Origin: CAZLIC01 sp964559535
GTDB taxonomy: Bacteria > Pseudomonadota > Alphaproteobacteria > Rhodobacterales > Rhodobacteraceae
Direction: 5' to 3'
DNA length: 35,107 bases
NCBI GenBank assembly: GCA_964559535.1
Contig: CAZLIC010000040.1
Span: forward strand, 1-35,107
Position 1 is the stretch's first letter, and every line of letters begins with the position of its first letter. The position numbers and the translations under genes are program-made. Positions 22,491 to 32,084 of this stretch are shown one piece after another. The notes beneath the pieces were generated by a model. It did no database searches. It had not been told where the DNA came from and saw nothing but the letters and a program-made list of their open reading frames with translations.

Positions 22491-23983
22491 TCGGCAGCCT
22501 CCTTCACGCGGGTGAAGTCAATGGGGAAGTGGGCGAGCGCGGACATCACCGGATAGGGGGTGAAGCCGCCCAGCGCGCAAAGCGAGCCCGATTTCATCGT
22601 GCTGCACAGGTCGGTCAGCAGCGGGATGGCGCTGGCGTCGCCGCGGGCGATGCGGTCGATGGTTTCGGTGCCGCGCACGGCGCCGATTCGGCAGGGGGTG
22701 CACTTGCCGCAGGACTCGATGGCGCAGAATTCCATGGCGAACCGCGCCTGCGCCAGCATGTCGGCGGTGTCATCGAACACCACGATCCCGGCGTGGCCGA
22801 TCAGGCCATCCTTGCCCGCGTATTCCTCGTACCCGAAAGGGGTGTCGAACAGGCCGCGGGGGAAATAGGCACCCAAAGGCCCGCCCACCTGCACCGCCTT
22901 CACCGGGCGGCCCGTCGCGGTGCCCCCGGCGATGTCATCGACTATCTCGCCCAGCGTCAGGCCAAAGGCGCATTCGAAAAGCCCGCCGTGGCGCACGTTT
23001 CCGGCGATCTGCAACGGCATGGTGCCGCGCGACCGGCCAATGCCGAAGTCACGGTAGGCGGCGGCGCCGTTGGCCATGATCCACGGCACCGAGGCCAGCG
23101 AGATGACGTTGTTGACGACCGTGGGCTTGCCCATGAAGCCTTCCAACGCGGGCAGCGGGGGCTTCGCCCGCACAACGCCACGCTTGCCTTCCAGCGAGTT
23201 CAGCAGGCTGGTTTCCTCGCCGCAGACGTAGGCTCCGGCGCCCACGCGGATTTCCACGTCGAAGGCGGGGGTCAGGTTTGCGGCCTTCCAGTGCTGGACG
23301 GCGGCCGACATCACCTCGACGGCGTCGGGGTATTCGGAGCGGATGTAGACGAACCCCTTGGCCGCGCCCACCGCCAGCCCGGCAATTGCCATCCCCTCGA
23401 TCAGGCAGAAGGGGTCACCCTCCATCAGCATGCGGTCGGCGAAGGTGCCGCTGTCGCCTTCGTCCGCGTTGCAGACGATGTACTTCTGTGCGCCCTTGGC
23501 GGTGCGCACGGTTTCCCACTTAATGCCGGTGGGGAAGCCCGCGCCGCCGCGCCCGCGCAGGCCGCTGTCGCGCACCTCGGCCACCACCGCGGCAGCATCC
23601 ATCGCCTGCGCCCGCGCAAGCCCGGCAAGGCCGCCGTGCGCGCGGTAGTCGTCCAGCGACAGCGGGTCGGTCACGCCTACACGGGCGAAGGTCAGGCGCT
23701 TCTGCCGCTTCATCCAGGGCAGGGCATCGGTCGGCCCCAGCGCCTTTGCCGACGCCCCGTCAAACAGCGCAGGCACATCGGCAACCGTTATCGGTCCAAA
23801 GGCCATCCGCACGCCGTCCACCACGGTTTCCACCAGCGGTTCCAGCCAGATCATCCCGCGCGAACCGTTGCGCACCAACTCAACCGCCACGCCGCGCCGC
23901 TTGGCCTCGGCCGCAACCGCCGCCGCCACCTCATCTGCGCCCAGCGCGCGGGCCGCGGCATCACGCGGAACGTAGATCTTCAT
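22487..23983 (-). CDS. fdsB: NAD-dependent formate dehydrogenase beta subunit (FMN, 4Fe-4S)
   Basis: A 498-residue diaphorase subunit homologous to NuoF. An N-terminal thioredoxin-like part (about residues 1-90) precedes the NuoF core: GLRGRGGAGFPTG (141-153) and CNADEGDSGTFADR (171-184) for NADH and FMN, GAYVCGEETSLLNSLEG, and the [4Fe-4S] ligands C425, C428, C431 and C469. It takes electrons from FdsA and reduces NAD+ at FMN. ATG 23983 overlaps the fdsG stop as ATGA. Its own stop overlaps the following small gene the same way. Confidence 0.96.
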   Translation of the reverse strand: MKIYVPRDAAARALGADEVAAAVAAEAKRRGVAVELVRNGSRGMIWLEPLVETVVDGVRMAFGPITVADVPALFDGASAKALGPTDALPWMKRQKRLTFARVGVTDPLSLDDYRAHGGLAGLARAQAMDAAAVVAEVRDSGLRGRGGAGFPTGIKWETVRTAKGAQKYIVCNADEGDSGTFADRMLMEGDPFCLIEGMAIAGLAVGAAKGFVYIRSEYPDAVEVMSAAVQHWKAANLTPAFDVEIRVGAGAYVCGEETSLLNSLEGKRGVVRAKPPLPALEGFMGKPTVVNNVISLASVPWIMANGAAAYRDFGIGRSRGTMPLQIAGNVRHGGLFECAFGLTLGEIVDDIAGGTATGRPVKAVQVGGPLGAYFPRGLFDTPFGYEEYAGKDGLIGHAGIVVFDDTADMLAQARFAMEFCAIESCGKCTPCRIGAVRGTETIDRIARGDASAIPLLTDLCSTMKSGSLCALGGFTPYPVMSALAHFPIDFTRVKEAAE

Positions 23984-24456
23984 GCCGACCCCCCGTCGAT
24001 CATCGCGCAGACCCGGTCCGCATCGGCCCGACCCACCAGCCGCCCGTCCACCTGCGCGGCAGGCCCGCAGGCGCACAGGCCCAGGCAGAATACCGGCTCC
24101 AGCGTGACCGCGCCGTCCTTCGACGTCTCGTGCCAGTCCACCCCCAGCTTCGCCTTTACCTGCGCGGCCAGAGCATCGGCCCCCATCGCCTGGCACGCCT
24201 CGGCCCGGCAAAGACGCACCGTGTGGCGGCCCGCAGGTGCCTCGCGGAAGTCGTGGTAGAAGCTGATGACGCCGTGGATTTCGGCGCGGGTCTGGTTCAT
24301 CTCGGCGGCCAGAACCGGAATGGCAGTGGCGGGGATATGGCCGAACGCGGCCTGTACCGCGTGCAGCACGGGCAGAAGCGGCCCCTCCAGATGCGACAGA
24401 GAGACGGCGATGTCCCTGACCTGTTCGGCAATGGCAGATTCGGAAAGGGCGGGCAT
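23980..24456 (-). CDS. fdsG: NAD-dependent formate dehydrogenase gamma subunit (2Fe-2S)
   Basis: A 158-residue NuoE-like protein. The thioredoxin-fold [2Fe-2S] ligands are C83-x4-C88 and C124-x3-C128, and HGVISFYHDF in the middle is typical. It works with FdsB as the NADH-forming module. ATG 24456 was chosen because MPALSESAIAEQV fits family N-termini and GGAG lies eight bases upstream; the open frame upstream has no homology and covers the promoter. It is the first gene of the operon. Confidence 0.94.
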   Translation of the reverse strand: MPALSESAIAEQVRDIAVSLSHLEGPLLPVLHAVQAAFGHIPATAIPVLAAEMNQTRAEIHGVISFYHDFREAPAGRHTVRLCRAEACQAMGADALAAQVKAKLGVDWHETSKDGAVTLEPVFCLGLCACGPAAQVDGRLVGRADADRVCAMIDGGSA

Positions 24457-24485
24457 GCAGGGGGCTCCAGCGGCTGGCACACCAC

Positions 24486-24513
24486 AGCATACCGCATGGC
24501 GATTTGGGTTCAA
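24486..24513 (-). promoter_or_regulatory. Candidate fds operon promoter
   Basis: On the minus strand, TTGAAC (24508-24513) and TATGCT (24486-24491) are 16 bp apart, each matching four of six consensus bases. The predicted start, near 24479, leaves a leader of about 20 bases to the fdsG ATG. The inverted repeat at 24531-24551 lies just upstream. Confidence 0.5.
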
Positions 24514-24530
24514 TATCGTGGTTTCGTGGA

Positions 24531-24551
24531 TTGATAGATAGCCTCTATCAA
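24531..24551 (-). promoter_or_regulatory. Probable LysR-type operator upstream of fdsG
   Basis: Perfect arms TTGATAGA and TCTATCAA flank a 5-base centre. The repeat contains T-N11-A, the hallmark of LysR-type sites, and its centre (24541) is about 62 bp before the predicted transcription start, the usual recognition-site position for these activators. Formate dehydrogenase operons of this type are controlled by a LysR protein (FdsR) in Cupriavidus; no such gene is next to the operon here. Confidence 0.6.
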
Positions 24552-24611
24552 CAGGGCGGCGCGACGGACCTTTTGGTCGCTTCGCCGCGGGCCTGCCGAA
24601 ACCGGCCTGCG

Positions 24612-26966
24612 CTATTCGGCCGCGTCGATGATCGAGCGCACCAGATCGTGCCAGCCGAACCATTCGCGTGCATCGCGGCGGTACAGGCTGTCCCACGGCT
24701 TGGGTCGGTCGATGTAGTGCACCACCACCGCACCGCGACCGTCTTCCTTTTCAGCCGAAGATGGCTTCGGGGCGTGGAAGAAGTTGAACGCCTCGGGCAG
24801 CGCGTCGTGCTTCTGTTCGAATCCCACGTTCAGCGCGCACTGGTCCTGGAACAGGCGAACGGCATTGGGGTCGGTGGCGCAGCGCACGGCACCCGCCAGG
24901 CATTCGGCAATGTCGGGGTGGCGATAGTCGAACCGCAGCACGCCGGAGTTGAAGTAGGTGCCCTTCAGGTTCAGGGCCTTCACCGCGTTGCGCACCTCTA
25001 CCCGGTCGAGCTCGGGCCGCGCCAGCAGCGGCTGTGCCGAGGGCAGCGCGAACACATCGCCCAGGCCCTGCCGTACCGAGGTGTCGCTGTCGATGTACAG
25101 CGCCTTGCCGAACTGGCCTTCACGCGCAAGGTACTGCGCCAGGAAGATGCGATAGTAGGCGGCGAGGCTCAGCGCCTGCCCGCCGGTGAAGAAGCCGTAG
25201 CTGGCGTTCAGCGTTTCGGACGATGTCACCACGTTACCCGCGTCGAACACCTCGATGCTCATGCCCAGCCGCCGCGAAATGGCCCTGGCGCCTGCGCGCG
25301 CGCGGTCCAGCGTCTCGCCTGCCTCGGCCAGCAGGCCGAAGGGCGTGTGGCGGATCAGGTCCATGTTCGACAGGCCGGCCGAGGTGATGGAGATCAGTGC
25401 AGGCAGCAGGTAGGTTTCGTCGGTGCAGAAGAACACCATGCTGGCCTCGCGTGTGCCCATCACCGCCGGGCTGCCCAGGCGCGAGGCGATGCGTTGCAGG
25501 CGATCCTCGGGCAGGCCCAGACCGTCGATCGTGGCGATGACCCAGGGGTCGCCGCCAACCGCCATGTCCTCGACCAGCGCTTCGTAAGCGTGCTGTTGTG
25601 CGCGGTTGCGCGCATCTTCCTCGCCCGGCAGCGCCTCAAGCACCTTGCGCAGGCCGTCGGCCTTGCGCGCCGAACGGACCACCAGCGCCAGCACTTCGGG
25701 CACCGACTCGGTCGCCACGTGCTGCACGGCAAGAGACACGACATCGCCATGGCGCCCGGCCTCGGAGTACACGCGGGCCACCATGCGGAACGCCGGCTGG
25801 TTCAGCCCGCCCTGCGCCACCATCCGGTCGGCCAGCACGCAGGCCTGCGTCATGTCCTGCATGTGCGCCATCAGGTCGATTTCGGCCAGCGCAATGTTCA
25901 AGGGCCGCGGGGTAACCCCTGCCAGCCGGGCATCGAACACCGCCTTGGCTGCGGCAAAGTCCTGCCGCTCGATGCAGACGTTCATTTCCACCAGCGCCAC
26001 GTCGGGGCTGGTCGGGTGAAAGGCGCGCAGCACCGCCACAACCTCGTCGCGCTGCGCCGCCTTGCCAGCGGCGGCCAGCACATAGCAAAGCCGGATGCCG
26101 GGGTGCAGCGGTGCCTCGTCGAACAGACGGGCCAGCGCGCGGAAGGCCGACAGCGCCGCAGGCCCGTCCTCCTCTTCCAGCTTCACCACCAGTTCGACAA
26201 AGGATTTCTGCCGCGGCGAGAACCGCGTCTCGGTTTCGCGCAGCGCGGCCAGCGCGGCCTTGTCGCCGCTGCGGGCGGTGGCACGTGCAAGGGTGAAGTA
26301 GGCCTGGAAATCGTTCGGCGAAATCTGTGCCAGCCGCTCCAGGCACTGGCGTTCCATCGCCACGTTGCCGATCTCGTGGTAATAGTTGCCCAGCACGCGG
26401 AAGGCAAAATCGCGGCTGGGCGGAAGTGCCAGCAGGCGATCTGCCGCCCGCGCCCGCACATCCCCCTTGCGTGACCGTTCGACCAACCGCACCAGCCCGG
26501 TTTCCGACAGGGCCGCCTCGTCGCGCAGGACCTCCAGCGCCTCGACGGCTTCGTCGATCAGCCCGCCGTCCCACACCACCATCAGGGCGGATTCCAGCCG
26601 TTCCACGTGCACGGGCTTCAACTGTGCGGGCTTGGCCTCGGCCATGGCGGCAAAGGCACCGGCCAGATCCTCGGCACTGGCACGCAGCCGGACCATGGCG
26701 TCGATCCGTTCGTAGTGCGCCCAGTACATCGACATGTCGGCCAGAATGGCGTTCTCGAAGGCCGCCAGCGCGCCGTCCAGATCATCCAGATCGCGCAGGA
26801 TGCGCCCGATCGAGAAGTACGACCACGCCTGATACGCACCACGTGCGATCAGGTCCTCGTACATGGCCTTCGCCACGGCGTAGGCTCGGGCGGCGTAGGC
26901 GCGGTTGGCGCGGGCGAACACGGCAGCGGGCGCGTTGTCGTCCTGGGCTTCGGCTTCGGTCGTCAT
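24612..26966 (-). CDS. TPR-repeat protein with C-terminal GT8 glycosyltransferase domain
   Basis: A 784-residue protein. Residues 10-500 are helical with TPR-like repeats (clearest at about 13-85 and 190-240), and residues 508-775 are a GT8-type GT-A domain: MVFFCTDETYLLPALISI as the first strand, D626-S-D628 in ALYIDSDTS for metal and nucleotide-sugar binding, YFNSGVLRFD (671-680) and HYIDRPKPW (750-758), whose histidine is a likely metal ligand. GT8 enzymes are retaining transferases of galactose, glucose or related sugars. ATG 26966 gives a natural start 25 bases after the upstream sulfotransferase gene; no strong ribosome site is seen. The repeat region may dock the enzyme to a partner or its protein acceptor. 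Confidence 0.82.
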   Translation of the reverse strand: MTTEAEAQDDNAPAAVFARANRAYAARAYAVAKAMYEDLIARGAYQAWSYFSIGRILRDLDDLDGALAAFENAILADMSMYWAHYERIDAMVRLRASAEDLAGAFAAMAEAKPAQLKPVHVERLESALMVVWDGGLIDEAVEALEVLRDEAALSETGLVRLVERSRKGDVRARAADRLLALPPSRDFAFRVLGNYYHEIGNVAMERQCLERLAQISPNDFQAYFTLARATARSGDKAALAALRETETRFSPRQKSFVELVVKLEEEDGPAALSAFRALARLFDEAPLHPGIRLCYVLAAAGKAAQRDEVVAVLRAFHPTSPDVALVEMNVCIERQDFAAAKAVFDARLAGVTPRPLNIALAEIDLMAHMQDMTQACVLADRMVAQGGLNQPAFRMVARVYSEAGRHGDVVSLAVQHVATESVPEVLALVVRSARKADGLRKVLEALPGEEDARNRAQQHAYEALVEDMAVGGDPWVIATIDGLGLPEDRLQRIASRLGSPAVMGTREASMVFFCTDETYLLPALISITSAGLSNMDLIRHTPFGLLAEAGETLDRARAGARAISRRLGMSIEVFDAGNVVTSSETLNASYGFFTGGQALSLAAYYRIFLAQYLAREGQFGKALYIDSDTSVRQGLGDVFALPSAQPLLARPELDRVEVRNAVKALNLKGTYFNSGVLRFDYRHPDIAECLAGAVRCATDPNAVRLFQDQCALNVGFEQKHDALPEAFNFFHAPKPSSAEKEDGRGAVVVHYIDRPKPWDSLYRRDAREWFGWHDLVRSIIDAAE

Positions 26967-26991
26967 TCCAGGGCGTTCCGTACTTTCAGGA

Positions 26992-27831
26992 TCATTGCGC
27001 CGGAATCTCGTATCCGAGCTTCCGCCACACATCGTTCAGACGCTTGTTCACACGACTGATGGCATCGCGCGAGAGCTTTTCCATGTGATCGCCGGGCGTG
27101 ACACGGCGAACGAAGGCCTTGGGGTTTTCGGCATCGGGCACGATGTCGGCCCAGGTCATGATGTTGTCGATCAGAACCTGTGGCGCCTGCATCCCCAAAA
27201 ACTCGGCAATCGTGCGGCACCAGGCGGGCTTGTCGAAGATCACGTCCTCGTAGCGCAGGATCTTCAGGTTGGCGGTGCCCAGCAGGCGGCGGTACCCGTC
27301 AACTGTCTGGTTCAGGGGCCCGATGCGGGACATCACGTATTCCTCGACCGAAGTCTGCAGGGCGCGCTGGCGTTCCTTGGCCAGCACGGAACCCTCGGCC
27401 TCGGCCTTGGGCATGGAATGCGAGAAGGCGTTCGAGAAGTACTCGCTGACCAGCACGTCCCGCGGGTCGCGCACCAGCAGAAGCTTGGGCGCCTGTTCGA
27501 ACACCGGGTCGCCAAAGAACGACGTGGGCGGGTCGCGGAACCCGACGTAGGTGTTCCCCTTCCACAGAAGGTCGCGCAGCTGCGGATGGCTGTTCCAGTC
27601 GGTGTAACGGTAGCCGTTCTCGAACATCGCGCCCGGGATGTCGACCACGGGAATGCGGTTGTGGTTGCTGATCGCGGCGACCAGGTTGGAAAACAGCGAC
27701 GACCCGGATTTGCGCAGCGACAGCACGAAGGAAGCGCGCCGTTGCGACCGGACGCCGATCGAGAAAGTCAGCGCCCTTCCATCATGCATCATCAAGCTTA
27801 CCGGCGCGCGTGCCACATCAGCGGTCGTCAT
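26992..27831 (-). CDS. Sulfotransferase, paralogue A of a tandem pair
   Basis: A 279-residue cytosolic sulfotransferase. The PAPS loop is LRKSGSSLFSN (residues 39-49), the 3'-phosphate site is VRDPRDVLVSEYFS (120-133), and RRVTPGDHMEKL near the C-terminus stands in for the RKGxxGDW/K motif. ATG 27831 follows AAGGA at good spacing; a TTG six bases earlier is less likely. It is clearly related to the next gene upstream on this strand (same motifs at the same spacing, and both have FSxAxSHxxP after the second PAPS site), so the pair arose by duplication. It lies 25 bases before the GT8 gene, suggesting a shared pathway. Acceptor unknown. Confidence 0.85.
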   Translation of the reverse strand: MTTADVARAPVSLMMHDGRALTFSIGVRSQRRASFVLSLRKSGSSLFSNLVAAISNHNRIPVVDIPGAMFENGYRYTDWNSHPQLRDLLWKGNTYVGFRDPPTSFFGDPVFEQAPKLLLVRDPRDVLVSEYFSNAFSHSMPKAEAEGSVLAKERQRALQTSVEEYVMSRIGPLNQTVDGYRRLLGTANLKILRYEDVIFDKPAWCRTIAEFLGMQAPQVLIDNIMTWADIVPDAENPKAFVRRVTPGDHMEKLSRDAISRVNKRLNDVWRKLGYEIPAQ

Positions 27832-27903
27832 CTTCAAATTCCTTTCGGCCCGGCAGACCTGAACCCGACGTCGTCACAGACCGGTTCAGGTCAGATCAGA
27901 CCG

Positions 27904-28794
27904 TCAGTAGTAGTCGTATGTTTCAAGTACGCTACGCAACTGGTTGTTCAGCCGCTTGATCGTCTCGGGCTGCAGCTTTTCGCGGTGGTCGCCCGGTACG
28001 GCCTTGCGCACGAACTTCAGCTTGTCTTCCGACTGCGGCACCTGGTCTACCATCTCCATCAGCGTGTCGACCTGTCCGGGCATCAGCGACCAGCCGAAGT
28101 GCTTCAGCACCTTGTGCACCAGCCGCCGCTTCTGGAACACGTAATCCTCGTAACGCAGAACCAGGCAGTTCGGATCCGACAGCAGCGGTTGGTACCGCTC
28201 CAGCGTGTTCGACAGCGCCCGTGCGTGTTTCATCACATAGTCTTCGATGTCCGTCTGCCGCGCCGCCTCGCGCTTCTTCAGAAAAATCTCGCGCCCCGGT
28301 CCGACCGCCTCTTTTTCGGACGGAATGTCGTGCGAATAGGCATCCGAGAAGTACTGGCTGACCAGCGCGTCGCGCGGGTCGCGGAACATGTACACCTTCA
28401 GCCCGTCCTTGAACGCCTTCGAATCCCCCAGCGCGGGCGGGAAGGCGCGGAACCCGGTGTAGATGTTGCCCGGCTGGATCAGGTGTTCGACCTGCACGTC
28501 CTGCCAGTGCGACACCACCAGCCCCTTGCGGAAGAACGTTCCCGGCAGGTCGACCGTGTTCACGTTGTTGCGGGCCGCCAGAAACGAGATGATCTTGTGC
28601 AGAAGCGTGCTGCCCGACTTGCGCACGCCCAGCGCAAAGAAGGACGGACCGCTCAGCCCCGTCGCCACGTCAAAGGCCACGTCGACGCCATCCACCTTCA
28701 CCGTGAGAGACGTCGTCTCGGGCTTGGGTAGGATCGCCTGACGGGCGGTTCCCGTCGTGGCGTCGTCGTTCAGTTCGGCCTTTGTCTTTGCCAT
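27904..28794 (-). CDS. Sulfotransferase, paralogue B of a tandem pair
   Basis: A 296-residue sulfotransferase with PAPS loop VRKSGSTLLHK (residues 57-67), 3'-phosphate site FRDPRDALVSQYFS (137-150) and VRKAVPGDHREKL near the C-terminus. It has a hydrophilic N-terminal extension of about 17 residues relative to paralogue A. AAAGGGA eight bases before the ATG is the ribosome site. It is the first gene of the sulfotransferase-GT8 group, preceded by its own candidate promoter, and is separated from paralogue A by 72 bases. The two may sulfate different positions of the same glycan, or different acceptors. Confidence 0.86.
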   Translation of the reverse strand: MAKTKAELNDDATTGTARQAILPKPETTSLTVKVDGVDVAFDVATGLSGPSFFALGVRKSGSTLLHKIISFLAARNNVNTVDLPGTFFRKGLVVSHWQDVQVEHLIQPGNIYTGFRAFPPALGDSKAFKDGLKVYMFRDPRDALVSQYFSDAYSHDIPSEKEAVGPGREIFLKKREAARQTDIEDYVMKHARALSNTLERYQPLLSDPNCLVLRYEDYVFQKRRLVHKVLKHFGWSLMPGQVDTLMEMVDQVPQSEDKLKFVRKAVPGDHREKLQPETIKRLNNQLRSVLETYDYY

Positions 28795-28824
28795 GCCGCA
28801 ATCCCTTTGCTTGAACCCGCGCGA

Positions 28825-28853
28825 ACCTTATCGTGTTGTCCGCGCGGCTTCAA
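28825..28853 (-). promoter_or_regulatory. Candidate promoter of the sulfotransferase-GT8 genes
   Basis: On the minus strand TTGAAG (28848-28853) and TAAGGT (28825-28830) are separated by 17 bp, about 30 bases before the start of sulfotransferase paralogue B. This would let the glycan genes be transcribed apart from the polyol operon upstream. Match quality is moderate. Confidence 0.35.
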
Positions 28854-28882
28854 ACGGTCAATTGCGGCGGGCGTCCGCGCTG

Positions 28883-30319
28883 TCACGGCGCGGTGCGGGC
28901 CAGGTAGTCGGCCAGAACGGCCTGCGTTCCGCGCGCCCAGACATCGGAAAGGTGGTGCGCAAACCGTGCGGCAAAGCCCGCGTGTTGCGCCGTGTCGCCA
29001 TACACCGCCTCCATTTCCAGCCAGACCTGCGGATCGGCCTTCGCGGCCTGCGCGCGGGTGGTCAGGGCGTCCCAGCTTGGGTCGTTGGGCGGAATGGGCG
29101 TGCCGCGCTCGGTCGTGCCTGCGCAGTACCGGCACCACAGCGCCGACAGAAGCGCCAGCCCGTCGGGCACAACGCCCGCCGCCAGATTGTCGCGCACCGC
29201 GGGCACGATGAACTTTGGCTGGCGGTTCGATCCGTCAAGGCACAGGCGCCGCACGGTATCGGCGACCTCTGGGTTGGAAAACCGCTGCACGATCAGGCGG
29301 AAATAGTCCTGCAGGTCGGTGCCGGGCACGGGGGGGACATGCGGAATGATCTCGATCTGCTCGACCTTTTCCAGGAAGCGGCGGATCAGCGGATGGGCCA
29401 TCGCCTCGTGCACGAACTCGATGTCCATCAGCCCGCCCGGATAGGCGATGATCGCGTGCCCGCCGTTCAGGATGCGCAGCTTCATCAGCTCGAACGCATG
29501 CACGTGATCGGTAAAGGTGACACCGACCTTTTCCAAGGCCGGGCGTCCGGCGGGGAAGTGGTCTTCCAGAACCCATTGGCGGAAGGGCTCGCAGGTGACC
29601 GGGACCGGGTCGTCGGCCAGACCGAAGGACGCCGCCATGGCGCGTTCGCGCGGGCCGGTGGCGGGGGTGATGCGGTCCACCATGCCGTTCGGGAAGGCCA
29701 CGTTCGCAGCAATCCAGTCGGCCAGCGCCGGGTCGGACAGCCGGGCAAGCCCCGCCACGGCGTTGCGCGTGACATGGCCGTTGCCCGGCAGATTGTCGCA
29801 GGACATGACGGTGAATGGCTGCACTCCTGCCGCCCGCCGCCGGCGCAGCGCGGCAATGATGGCGCCGAACGCGGTGGCCTTGGGATCGGCCGCATCTGCC
29901 GCGATCTCGGGATGTGCAGGGTCGAAGGCGCCGGTTGCAGGGTCGATGAAATAGCCGCCTTCGGTCACCGTCAGGCTGACGATGCGGATTGCCGGGTTCG
30001 CCATGGCGTCGATCAGGCTGGCGTTGTCGGGTTCCACCGGCAGGAAATCCACCATCGCGCCAATGCGGCGGCAGGATTTGCCCGCAGGGTCAAGCTCGAT
30101 GATCGTGGACAGGCAGTCCTGCGCCTTCAGCGCGTCGCGCATCCGTACGTCGGGTGCGCGCACGCCCGCGCCGATGATGGCCCAGTCATGCCCTTCGCCC
30201 AGCGCGAAAAGGTCGTCCAGATAGACGGCCTGATGTGCGCGGTGGAAGTTGCCGAGGCCGATATGCACGATGCCCGGCGTCAGGCGGCTGCGGTCATAGG
30301 CAGGAAGCTGCACGTTCAT
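28883..30319 (-). CDS. mtlK: Mannitol 2-dehydrogenase (polyol long-chain dehydrogenase)
   Basis: A 478-residue NAD-dependent dehydrogenase that oxidises D-mannitol, and often D-arabitol or D-sorbitol, at C2 to the ketose. The Rossmann start is IVHIGLGNFHRAHQA (residues 17-31). The catalytic K280-x4-N285-x2-H288 motif in MKLRILNGGH defines the family. ATG 30319 is four bases after the smoS stop, and MNVQLPAYDRS is a natural start. It is the last gene of the polyol operon seen here; the kinase genes (mtlZ, xylB) that follow in R. sphaeroides are replaced by the sulfotransferase group. Confidence 0.94.
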   Translation of the reverse strand: MNVQLPAYDRSRLTPGIVHIGLGNFHRAHQAVYLDDLFALGEGHDWAIIGAGVRAPDVRMRDALKAQDCLSTIIELDPAGKSCRRIGAMVDFLPVEPDNASLIDAMANPAIRIVSLTVTEGGYFIDPATGAFDPAHPEIAADAADPKATAFGAIIAALRRRRAAGVQPFTVMSCDNLPGNGHVTRNAVAGLARLSDPALADWIAANVAFPNGMVDRITPATGPRERAMAASFGLADDPVPVTCEPFRQWVLEDHFPAGRPALEKVGVTFTDHVHAFELMKLRILNGGHAIIAYPGGLMDIEFVHEAMAHPLIRRFLEKVEQIEIIPHVPPVPGTDLQDYFRLIVQRFSNPEVADTVRRLCLDGSNRQPKFIVPAVRDNLAAGVVPDGLALLSALWCRYCAGTTERGTPIPPNDPSWDALTTRAQAAKADPQVWLEMEAVYGDTAQHAGFAARFAHHLSDVWARGTQAVLADYLARTAP

Positions 30320-30323
30320 GTCG

Positions 30324-31084
30324 TCACGCCATCCAGTTGCCGCCGTCCACGCCGAAACACTGCGCGACGACATAATCGCTGTCAGAAGAGGCAAGGTAGA
30401 TCGCCATGCCGGTCAGGTCGGCCGCGGTGCCCATCCGGCCAAAGGGCACGGCGGCGCCGACGATCCGCTTCTTTTCGCCGGGCGGACGGCCTTCATAGCG
30501 GGCAAACAGGCTGTCCACATGGTCCCAGTGCTCGCCGTCGACCACGCCGGGGGCGATGGCGTTCACGTTGATGCGGTGGCGGATCAGGTCCAGCCCGGCC
30601 GATTGCGTCAGCGAAATGACGGCGGCCTTGGTGGCGCAGTACACCCCCACCAGCGCCTCGCCCCGCCGCCCGGCCTGCGATGCCATGTTGACGATCTTGC
30701 CGCCGGTGCCTTGCGCAATCATCTGCTTCGCCGCCGCCTGCAGGGTGAACAGGCAGCCCGCCACGTTCACCGCGAACAGCCGGTCATAGGATGCCCGCGT
30801 GATCTCGACGATCGGCGCCGCATCAAACAGAGCGGCGTTGTTCACCAGGATGTCCAGGCCCCCCATCGCCTGCACCGCCGCCGCCATGCCGGCGTCGATG
30901 CTGTCCTGCCGGGTGACGTCCATGACCACGGCATGCGCGCCGATGGCCGCGGCGGTGGCCTTCACCGCCGCCTCGTTGATATCGGCCAGAGTCACCTGCG
31001 CGCCCTCGGCCAGATAGGCGCGGGCGAACTCGAGCCCGATGCCCCGCGCGGCACCCGTGACCAGCGCCCGTTTGCCCTGCAGCC

Positions 31085-31088
<4 letters not shown>
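30324..31088 (-). CDS. smoS: Sorbitol dehydrogenase SmoS (short-chain dehydrogenase)
   Basis: A 254-residue classical SDR that oxidises D-sorbitol to fructose (and galactitol in related enzymes) with NAD+. TGAARGIG (residues 11-18) binds the cofactor, NNAA follows, and the catalytic residues are S137, Y150 and K154 (YCATK). GTG 31088 is taken as start: GGGAGGG lies six bases upstream and the codon overlaps the smoK stop as GTGA. The length matches SmoS of R. sphaeroides. It works beside MtlK to feed polyols into fructose metabolism. Confidence 0.92.
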
Positions 31089-32077
<989 letters not shown>

Positions 32078-32084
32078 GATGTCC

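Noticed and set aside
18383..24456. fds operon as a recently acquired island inserted into the glycan genes
   Set aside because: I see no transposase, integrase, tRNA or direct repeats at its edges, and base composition looks like that of the neighbours; order alone does not prove insertion.
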